From positions 1 through 44,277 of the IMG/VR virus record IMGVR_UViG_3300013136_000846: a DNA stretch of 44,277 bases; one strand, written 5' to 3'. Of this stretch, positions 33,368 to 40,516 are shown one piece after another. The translations under genes and the position numbers were made by a program. Position 1 is the stretch's first letter. Each line of letters opens with the position of its first letter. Origin of the DNA: a virus. Below the pieces are notes generated by a model. The model searched no databases. It worked only from the letters and a program-made list of their open reading frames with translations, and was not told where the DNA came from.

Positions 33368-34249
33368 ATGCTTAAACATTTAATCACTGGCGGATGTAGT
33401 TTTAGCCATTACTCTGATGAAGATAGTTGGATAACTAATCTAACTAATTGGTTAAAAATCTACAATCCAAATTTAACATATGAACATACTGGATACAGAA
33501 GTCAAGGACAAGAAATGATACAAAAAAAAGTCACTCTTGCCATAACGGATGCTCTACAATCAGGTATAAAAGAAGATGAAATAATAGTGGTTGTTATGTG
33601 GAGTGGTACATATAGAAAAGCATGGTATATAGACAACAAAGATATAATAAAAGAAATGGTTAAAGGATGGCCGAACTTTCAAGGTGGAATGACAAGTCAA
33701 TTCTTAGATTTGAAAAATAATCAAGTAAAATATCCAAATTATTTTAAAACAAAATCAGGCGATTTTTTTGATTATAATCCAGAAGGTGGCTGGTATTTTA
33801 CAGTAGATGGAAGTGATTGTAAATTAGATTTTGTTCAACAATACTATTTACTGGATGGATATTATGGTGGAGTTGGAAAAACACATAGTAGTCTAGAAAA
33901 TATAATCATGTTGCAAAATTTTTGCAAACTTCATAACATAAAATTTTTTCAACAATTTTTTATGGATTTTGTGTATCAAGATATAGAACAAAATAAAAAT
34001 CATCAAATCATAAATTATTTATATAAGCAGTTAGACTTCAATAATATAATTACAGAAGGTATGTTTGAATATATACACACACTATTAGGTATACCTAGGC
34101 ATGAAGTAAAAAATATTACATATGAGGAAAGAAAAAAACTAAATGAAGGTAAATTATATTTCTCTAATGATGGCTTTCATCCAGGTAAATTAGGAGTATC
34201 AAATTGGTGTGATAATATTCTATTTCCTTTTTTAAAAAATAAAGTTTAA
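33368..34249 (+). CDS. SGNH hydrolase-like protein (3 of 4)
   Basis: A 293-residue SGNH-like protein. Block I is ITGGCSFSHYSDEDSW with S11. GYRSQGQEM and VVVMWSGTYRKAW stand in for blocks II and III (Ser/Gly in place of the usual Asn), and NDGFHPGKLG gives D268 and H271 in the canonical D-x2-H spacing of block V. It is the only one of the four on the plus strand. Its TAA overlaps the stop of the convergent fourth copy by 2 bases (TTTAAA), leaving no space for a terminator. Confidence 0.75.
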   Translation: MLKHLITGGCSFSHYSDEDSWITNLTNWLKIYNPNLTYEHTGYRSQGQEMIQKKVTLAITDALQSGIKEDEIIVVVMWSGTYRKAWYIDNKDIIKEMVKGWPNFQGGMTSQFLDLKNNQVKYPNYFKTKSGDFFDYNPEGGWYFTVDGSDCKLDFVQQYYLLDGYYGGVGKTHSSLENIIMLQNFCKLHNIKFFQQFFMDFVYQDIEQNKNHQIINYLYKQLDFNNIITEGMFEYIHTLLGIPRHEVKNITYEERKKLNEGKLYFSNDGFHPGKLGVSNWCDNILFPFLKNKV

Positions 34250-35064
34250 ATAAATCGTTTAGCTGAAATATAGCCATCATAAATTCTATGGCTATAAAAA
34301 TTAGGATATTTTTTTATTAATTCACCTAATTCATTAAGATACTTAATATCATCTATCGCATTTTCAATATTTTCTATATCTTCTATGGTTGCTTTAACAT
34401 CTATGTCAACACATTTCAATAATACATCATTTATCCAATTAAAATACATACGCGGTCGTGGATGATAATCATTGAATTTTTCAAATTCATATATCTTAGT
34501 AAAATCCCATAATTTTCCATCTACCGATAAATATTTATCAAACGACATTAATTTTATTTCTATATTTTGCTTAACATAAGTAATTAATTCATTTGTCTCA
34601 TACAATATATTATCTAGTAATATATTGTTTATACCCTCAGGAGACTCAAATAAATCACTTATTGATCCAAAAATATAATTCAACCTTTTACTGCTGAGAT
34701 ATTGATTCATTAGTATAATATTATTATATGATTTGAATAATAAACCGTCTATAGAAAATATTTTATCATTATAATCAGAAAAATGTGAAAGTGCATTACC
34801 TTTAGTTATCCAATATAAATCATTTTCATCATTAAGAAGGATATCAAGTCTGATTGGTTGAGTTAGAACAATTATAATTATATCATCTTGCGTAAACTTA
34901 AATTTTCTATCAGCTTCAACTATACGATATAATATATAATCATAACCTGCTCCTGATCTACCAAGATTATATCCTAAATTGCCATATAAAATAATATCCG
35001 CCCAAGTCGGCCAACTATAATCAGTAAAACTACAGCCAAAGGTAAAAATTCTTGGTTTACTCAT
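34246..35064 (-). CDS. SGNH hydrolase-like protein (4 of 4)
   Basis: A 272-residue SGNH-like protein. Block I is FTFGCSFTDYSW (S12), LGRSGAGYDYILYRI the block II/III region, IIIIVLTQPIRLDIL a core strand, and FNDYHPRPRMYF carries the block V Asp and His. It stands between the convergent third copy and a divergent epimerase gene at 35131, so it must have its own promoter in the 66-nt gap. Sequence identity to the other three copies is low outside the motifs, so they are not recent duplicates. Confidence 0.72.
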   Translation of the reverse strand: MSKPRIFTFGCSFTDYSWPTWADIILYGNLGYNLGRSGAGYDYILYRIVEADRKFKFTQDDIIIIVLTQPIRLDILLNDENDLYWITKGNALSHFSDYNDKIFSIDGLLFKSYNNIILMNQYLSSKRLNYIFGSISDLFESPEGINNILLDNILYETNELITYVKQNIEIKLMSFDKYLSVDGKLWDFTKIYEFEKFNDYHPRPRMYFNWINDVLLKCVDIDVKATIEDIENIENAIDDIKYLNELGELIKKYPNFYSHRIYDGYISAKRFI

Positions 35065-35130
35065 ATTTATTAATCTACTTATATAGTAAAAAAATAAAAA
35101 CCAAACACAATAGTTTTAATATATAAAATC

Positions 35131-36099
35131 ATGAAAATATTAATAACAGGTGGTGCAGGGTATCTTGGCTCTATTATCACACGAAAAATGCTAGAAGAAG
35201 GGCATAATGTAACTGTTCTAGATAATTTATTATTCAATCAAATATCAGCACTAGAATTTACATCAAATAAAAATTATAATTTTATTTATGGTGATGTCAG
35301 AAATGAAAAGTTACTGATAGATGAGATACAAAAACATGATGTAATAATTCCATTAGCTGCAATTGTCGGGTTCCCAGCTTGCGCAAATAATCCAAATTTA
35401 GCTTGGGAAATTAATTATAGACAAATAACAAATATAATACAATCTATTAGTAAAAATCAATTGATACTTTTTCCAAACACAAACAGTGGCTATGGTGTAG
35501 GTGAAGAAAATACTGAATGCACAGAAGAATCTCCTTTAACTCCAATCTCGGTTTATGGCGAAACTAAAGTTGCCGCTGAGAATGTGTTAAGAGAAAATAC
35601 TTCTGCTATTTGCTTTAGACTAGCAACAGTCTTTGGAACATCATTAAGAATGAGAACAGATTTATTGGTTAATGAATTTGTCTATAAAGCTATGACAGAT
35701 AAATATATTGTAGTATTTGAAAAAGATTTCAAAAGAAATTTTATACATATTCAAGATGTTGGTAGTGTATTTGCATATTCGTTAGAAAATTATAATATAA
35801 TGAAAAACAATTCATATAATGTTGGCTTAAGTGATGCTAACCTATCAAAAGATGAATTATTAGATATTATAAAAAAATATATTCCAGATTTTGCTATAAA
35901 TTATTCAACATTTTACAAAGATCCTGACAAAAGAAATTATATTGTCTCTAATAAAAAAATAGAGGCAACAGGCTGGAAACCAAAGTATAATTTAGATGAT
36001 GGTATTTTAGAATTAATGAAAACCTATAGGATCATAATTCCAAAGATGTCATCTGAGTTTAGAAATGGGTTTCCTCTTGGCTACACAAATCCAACATAA
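35131..36099 (+). CDS. NAD-dependent sugar epimerase/dehydratase
   Basis: A 322-residue extended short-chain dehydrogenase. The G-x2-G-x2-G loop is GGAGYLG (residues 7-13), the NDP-sugar pocket opens at PLAAIVGFPACANNP, and the catalytic Y-x3-K is in ISVYGETKVAAE. RNFIHIQDVG and YNVGLSDANLSKDEL are typical of this family. The closest match by eye is to GalE/GDP-mannose dehydratase-like enzymes of polysaccharide clusters, without specific product. It is first in a rightward operon: the RmlC-like gene follows after 5 nt. Confidence 0.85.
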   Translation: MKILITGGAGYLGSIITRKMLEEGHNVTVLDNLLFNQISALEFTSNKNYNFIYGDVRNEKLLIDEIQKHDVIIPLAAIVGFPACANNPNLAWEINYRQITNIIQSISKNQLILFPNTNSGYGVGEENTECTEESPLTPISVYGETKVAAENVLRENTSAICFRLATVFGTSLRMRTDLLVNEFVYKAMTDKYIVVFEKDFKRNFIHIQDVGSVFAYSLENYNIMKNNSYNVGLSDANLSKDELLDIIKKYIPDFAINYSTFYKDPDKRNYIVSNKKIEATGWKPKYNLDDGILELMKTYRIIIPKMSSEFRNGFPLGYTNPT

Positions 36100-36104
36100 A
36101 AGTT

Positions 36105-36647
36105 ATGAACAAATGGAACGATTTTCAAGAAAAACCATCTAAAAATTTTGGCTACAATGTTATAACATACATACCATCTATATTTAGGGAATTTAGAGGT
36201 GAAATATTTACGACCTTTCATTCAGAAGAGCACCCTGTAATGAAGCAAATACATTATGATAAAAGTGAGATTAGCATTCACGGAAGATTTTCCAGATCAT
36301 ATAAAGGAGTATTAAGAGGATTACATTATGATGATAAAACATGGAAGTTAGTACAAGCAGTTGTTGGTGAAATATATTTAGTAGTATTAGATGTTAGAAA
36401 TAGTTCACCAACCTATGGAATCTGGGAATCTTTCATTCTATCAGAAAGAGATAGAAATCAAGTTTTAGTTCCACCAGGATTTGCAAACGGTCACTATGCA
36501 TTAACAGATTGTATATTTCATTACAATCTATTTTATAAAGATGAATATGTAGATACTGATGCACAAGGAGTTATAAAATGGAATGATTCTAGATTTAATA
36601 TGGAGTGGCCGACTACCAATCCAATATTACAAAAAAGAGATATATAA
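36105..36647 (+). CDS. RmlC-like NDP-sugar 3,5-epimerase
   Basis: A 180-residue cupin-fold epimerase. The family signature is GVLRGLHYDDKTWKLVQAVVGEIYLVVLDVR, with catalytic H74, followed by PTYGIWESFILSERDRNQVLVPPGFANGHYAL and a GVIKWND-x-RFNMEWP C-terminus, as in RfbC/RmlC. The expected reaction is epimerisation at C3 and/or C5 of a 4-keto-6-deoxy NDP-hexose. Length matches the family. With the epimerase before it and the RmlD-like and PseB-like enzymes elsewhere in the window, it fits a deoxy-sugar pathway. The stop at 36647 is followed after one base by the TPP-protein ATG. Confidence 0.88.
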   Translation: MNKWNDFQEKPSKNFGYNVITYIPSIFREFRGEIFTTFHSEEHPVMKQIHYDKSEISIHGRFSRSYKGVLRGLHYDDKTWKLVQAVVGEIYLVVLDVRNSSPTYGIWESFILSERDRNQVLVPPGFANGHYALTDCIFHYNLFYKDEYVDTDAQGVIKWNDSRFNMEWPTTNPILQKRDI

Positions 36648-36648
36648 T

Positions 36649-37281
36649 ATGATTAAAAATTTAGAACAATACCCTATAGTAAAAGAAGCAAATTATACAA
36701 AAGATGAATTAATTACTTTTGAGAATAAAATGGTTAGCTATTGGGAGACAGGAAAGATTAAAGGTCCAATACATTTAAGTAACGGAAATGAAGATGAATT
36801 AATAGAAATAAGTAAAAGAATAAAACACAGTGATTGGGTTTTTTCAACTTGGAGATCACACTATCACGCTTTAATTAAAGGTATTTCTCCTGACTGGCTA
36901 GAAAATGAAATTCTAAAAGGTCATTCCATAACTATTGTAAATAAAGAAAAAAAATTTTATTCAACTGCAATTGTTAGTTCTTCAATTGCTATCGCTGTTG
37001 GAGTGGCATTGTCAAATAAAAGAGAAAAAAATGATGATATAGTATGGTGTTTTATTGGAGATATGGCATTTGAAACTGGTAATTTTTATGAAATGCATAA
37101 ATATGCTATCAATTTTAACTTACCAATTCGATTTGTAGTAGAAGATAATGGAGTATCAACAAATACACCAACAATTGAAACTTGGGGTGGAATTAAAAGA
37201 GATATACCAAGTGATGTTATTTGGTATGATTATAAAAATAAATGGCCGCATTACGGAACAGGAAAATGGGTGACTTTTTAA
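36649..37281 (+). CDS. E1alpha/transketolase-like TPP-binding protein
   Basis: A 210-residue protein matching the TPP-binding half of 2-oxoacid dehydrogenase E1alpha. An STWRSHYHALIKGIS region (R69, H71, H73) resembles the YRxH segment. The TPP/Mg motif is G137-D138-M-A-F-E-T-G-N ending at E166-D167-N168 by position, i.e. GD(x)nN. It is shorter than cellular E1alpha (about 330-360) and there is no E1beta partner nearby. The C-terminal GTGKWVTF looks like a natural end rather than a break. Short TPP proteins occur in glycan clusters, where they may build unusual sugar side chains; that is inference. ATG 36649 is used, not an upstream alternative. The last 16 nt overlap the next gene. Confidence 0.75.
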   Translation: MIKNLEQYPIVKEANYTKDELITFENKMVSYWETGKIKGPIHLSNGNEDELIEISKRIKHSDWVFSTWRSHYHALIKGISPDWLENEILKGHSITIVNKEKKFYSTAIVSSSIAIAVGVALSNKREKNDDIVWCFIGDMAFETGNFYEMHKYAINFNLPIRFVVEDNGVSTNTPTIETWGGIKRDIPSDVIWYDYKNKWPHYGTGKWVTF

Positions 37282-39254
37282 ATTTTGTTTATGATGACTG
37301 GAAACTAGACAAAAATGAGCCAAATCCAAATGGTGAAAAATATTTTTTTACAAAAGAAAATTCCTGGGCAGTCGGTGATCATGTAATGAGAACATTCAAC
37401 TATAATAATTATAAAAATTATAGAATTGAAGAAGTTGAAAAAAATCCAGATAAAAATTTTTATTATATAATGTGGAATAGGGAAATAAGATGGTTGTCCA
37501 TCGATAATAACATATTACCTATTAGTGATTATGTAATTAAATTAATAAAAAACAATAAAAATTTAAGAGTAATCTTTATAAATGAGCAAGAAGCAGAAAA
37601 TAAAAATAGCTTAATTCAATTAGAGAAAATTCTTAAAATTTATGATATAGATCCTAAACAATTTTGGCTCATTAGTAATAGTAGTAAAATGTTAGATCAT
37701 AAAAATGAATTAAATAGTGAAATTAATATTCATATAACTAGGGCAACAGGATACGCATTAAAACAGCATATGATAGATTTAGACTTTATAACAAAAAAAG
37801 AGAATATTTTCTTATGTCATAATAGATCACCAAAATCACACAGATATGGCGTTTTATGTTTACTAAAAAAATATAATATAATTGATTATACAGATTGGTC
37901 TATGATTAATCATTCAGATAATGTTCGATACTTTGAAGTTTTTACAGATTATGATATAAATTTATTACAAACAGAAATAAATTATTTTAATCAAATAAAA
38001 AGACAAAAAAGTAAATATGAAACTGAATATGATTGGTTTGATGATGAAAATAATATAAAATGGGGCGAAATCTACAATAAAAAAACTTTTGAAAATTCAT
38101 ATTTTAATATTGTCACAGAAACATTCTTCGATTCACCAGAGATTCATATAACAGAAAAGTCATTTAAACCATTCTGTGCTTATCAATTTCCATTAATATT
38201 AGCATCCAAACATCATATCAAAAAATTTAAAGAAATATATGATTTTGACTTTTTTGATGACGTAATTAATCATGATTATGATAATATTAGTAATCATAGA
38301 GATAGATTATTTAAATTTGTTGAAGAAGTAAAAAGAATTCAGGAAAATAAAGATTTTTTTATTACTTTCTATAATAATAATCAAAAAAGATTTGAAGAAA
38401 ATTTCAATAAAATGAAAAATATGAATCTTAATTATGATCATGATTTTTTTGATAGTTTAATAAATTGGCAAATTGAAAAAACAATAATTCAACCAACCAC
38501 TACAATTGAGCCAACTACAATTGAGTCAAGCACAGCAATCAAACTAAAAAATCAACAATTCATTAATAAAGAACCAGATATAGAAATAACTTTAGATTCT
38601 GGAATACATTTAATTTATCCGTCACAATTGGATGGTGGAGGTTCTTCTGCAAGATTTGATTTCATAGATATATTACAAAAAGATTTAAAAAAGAAATATA
38701 AGCACGCATATGAGTGGTGTTCTGGATTTGGTATTATTGGTTTTGATATGTTAGGAAACAATATATGCGAAAATATACATTTTAGTGATATACTTCCTTT
38801 AGCAATTGAAAACTGCTTATATAATGCAAAAAATAACAATGTTTCAGATAAAGTGTTTGGATATATAAGTGATAATGTAAAGTCATTACCAGTTGAACAT
38901 TTATTTGATTTAGTCGTCGGAAATGGACCATGTAATTTTAATCTAGAAGAATATACAAAATCTAGGTTAGAATATGAAAATAAAACATCTACAAATGAGA
39001 TACTAAAATGGAATATTGACGTGAGAATGGGAGTTGATGATAATTGTAAAATTCATATAGAATTTTTTGATAACATAACCAGTAAGATAACAGAAGATGC
39101 TGACATTCTATTAATTGTAAATAATAATCGTACTGACAAACTAATGTCAGCTGCTACCAAAAATGGATTTGAATTAATTCATAGATATCCAACTATACAT
39201 TTTTGTGGTGGAGGTGAGATTTATCATTTTAAATTAAAACAAAACTATGAATAA
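37266..39254 (+). CDS. Tandem-family glycosyltransferase-like protein fused to a methyltransferase
   Basis: A 662-residue protein, first of three tandem relatives. Residues 1-400 form the family module: FLNFVYDDWKLDKNEPNPNGEK at the start, SNSSKMLDHKNELNSEIN midway, then NSYFNIVTET, IHITEKSFKPF, QFPLILASKHHI and YDFDFFDDVINHDYD, a pattern like the acceptor-side motif of GT10-like transferases (xTEKx-x2-x, YD-x-I). After a Thr/Pro-rich linker (about residues 405-425) a class I methyltransferase follows: EWCSGFGIIGFDML, SDILPLAIENC and VVGNGPCNF (NPPY-like). Start ATG 37266 is chosen because the other two copies begin at the same point; it overlaps the E1alpha gene by 16 nt. Function inferred, sugar unknown. 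Confidence 0.7.
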   Translation: MGDFLNFVYDDWKLDKNEPNPNGEKYFFTKENSWAVGDHVMRTFNYNNYKNYRIEEVEKNPDKNFYYIMWNREIRWLSIDNNILPISDYVIKLIKNNKNLRVIFINEQEAENKNSLIQLEKILKIYDIDPKQFWLISNSSKMLDHKNELNSEINIHITRATGYALKQHMIDLDFITKKENIFLCHNRSPKSHRYGVLCLLKKYNIIDYTDWSMINHSDNVRYFEVFTDYDINLLQTEINYFNQIKRQKSKYETEYDWFDDENNIKWGEIYNKKTFENSYFNIVTETFFDSPEIHITEKSFKPFCAYQFPLILASKHHIKKFKEIYDFDFFDDVINHDYDNISNHRDRLFKFVEEVKRIQENKDFFITFYNNNQKRFEENFNKMKNMNLNYDHDFFDSLINWQIEKTIIQPTTTIEPTTIESSTAIKLKNQQFINKEPDIEITLDSGIHLIYPSQLDGGGSSARFDFIDILQKDLKKKYKHAYEWCSGFGIIGFDMLGNNICENIHFSDILPLAIENCLYNAKNNNVSDKVFGYISDNVKSLPVEHLFDLVVGNGPCNFNLEEYTKSRLEYENKTSTNEILKWNIDVRMGVDDNCKIHIEFFDNITSKITEDADILLIVNNNRTDKLMSAATKNGFELIHRYPTIHFCGGGEIYHFKLKQNYE

Positions 39255-40482
39255 GTATTTAAATTTAGTATATGACGATTGGGAGATAAATAACGAAAAT
39301 CCAAATCCTAACGGTCAAAAAAATTTTTATATTCACGAACCATCATCTTGGGTAAATAGTGATAGTACGATTCGATCTTTTTTCTATAATAATTATAAAA
39401 ATTATAAAATTGAAGATATAATAAAATATCCAGATGAAAATTTCTATTATATGCAATGGTTTAGACATTCATTTACTTATTCGTTCTTTGAAAAAAATGA
39501 ATTACCACTAACAAATGAGGTAATTGAATTATTAAAAAGTAATAAAAATCTAAAAATAATATTCATGAATCATTGTGAAATAGAACCTAAAGAATGTCTT
39601 ATATTTTTAGATAAAATACTTGAATCTAGAAATTTAGATCCTAATCAATTTTGGATAATCAATAATAATAGTAATTTAAGTGAATTTAAAAAAAACTTAA
39701 ATAGCAAAATAAATACACATACTACCCAGGCATTAGGATTTGAGATGACAGAAAGAAAAAAAATCGATTTTATAACGAAAAAAGAAAATATATTTTTAAA
39801 TCATAATCGTTCAGCAAGAATACAAAGATATACTCTATTAACTTTATTAAAAAAATATAATATTTTAGATGATACTGACTGGTCATTTCTAGATGCTCAA
39901 AGATTAAAGAATTCAACCAAAATTAATGATCTCTATTCAAAATTACTAACAGATTATGATATGAGACAACTTCAATCTGAAATGTCTTTTTTTACTAAAA
40001 TTGATAAAAAGAAGAGTAAATATGAAGAAGATACTACTTGGTTTGACGATGATCTAAATATACCATGGAGGTCAACATATTTACCAAAAACTTTTGAAAA
40101 TTCATATTTTAATATTGCCACAGAAACATATTTTAATTCTGAAGATATTCATATAACAGAAAAAACATTCATTCCATTTTGGGCTTATCAATTTCCCTTA
40201 ATACTAGCATCAAAACATCATATCAAAAAAGTCAAAGAAATATATGATTTTGATTTCTTTGACGATATAATTAATCATGATTACGATAATATCAAAAACA
40301 ACAGAGATAGATTATTTAAATTTGTTGAAGAAGTAAAAAAAATTCAGGAAAATAAAGATTTTTTTATCAATTTCTATAAAAATAATAAAAAAAGATTTGA
40401 AGAGAATTTCAATAAAATATCAAAACTTAATCTTGATTATGATTACAATTTTTTTGACAGTTTAATTCATTTGGACATATAA
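39247..40482 (+). CDS. Tandem-family glycosyltransferase-like protein, single module
   Basis: A 411-residue single copy of the same module: YLNLVYDDWEINNENPNPNG at the N-terminus and FENSYFNIATETYF, IHITEKTFIPFWAYQFPLIL, YDFDFFDDIINHDYDNI near residues 285-350, ending in a helical tail. It shares 69-nt and 113-nt identical DNA blocks with the next gene, a sign of recent duplication or gene conversion. The ATG overlaps the end of the previous gene by 8 nt. Glycosyltransferase activity is an inference from the GT10-like pattern and context. Confidence 0.7.
   Translation: MNKYLNLVYDDWEINNENPNPNGQKNFYIHEPSSWVNSDSTIRSFFYNNYKNYKIEDIIKYPDENFYYMQWFRHSFTYSFFEKNELPLTNEVIELLKSNKNLKIIFMNHCEIEPKECLIFLDKILESRNLDPNQFWIINNNSNLSEFKKNLNSKINTHTTQALGFEMTERKKIDFITKKENIFLNHNRSARIQRYTLLTLLKKYNILDDTDWSFLDAQRLKNSTKINDLYSKLLTDYDMRQLQSEMSFFTKIDKKKSKYEEDTTWFDDDLNIPWRSTYLPKTFENSYFNIATETYFNSEDIHITEKTFIPFWAYQFPLILASKHHIKKVKEIYDFDFFDDIINHDYDNIKNNRDRLFKFVEEVKKIQENKDFFINFYKNNKKRFEENFNKISKLNLDYDYNFFDSLIHLDI
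39492..39716 (+). repeat. Near-identical segment, copy 1 of 2
   Basis: Bases 39492-39560 (69 nt) and 39604-39716 (113 nt) are identical to 40762-40830 and 40874-40986, with a constant offset of 1270 nt. The 43-nt part between them differs at several sites. Confidence 0.85.
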
Positions 40483-40491
40483 GCAGCTATA

Positions 40492-40499
40492 TATAAATA
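40492..40499 (+). promoter_or_regulatory. T4 late-promoter-like box TATAAATA
   Basis: A perfect TATAAATA lies 18 nt before the ATG at 40517 in the 34-nt gap between two tandem genes. T4-like phages use this as the late promoter. In so AT-rich a genome a chance match is possible, and 18 nt is close to the start. Confidence 0.35.
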
Positions 40500-40516
40500 A
40501 AAACTAAAATTTGTAT

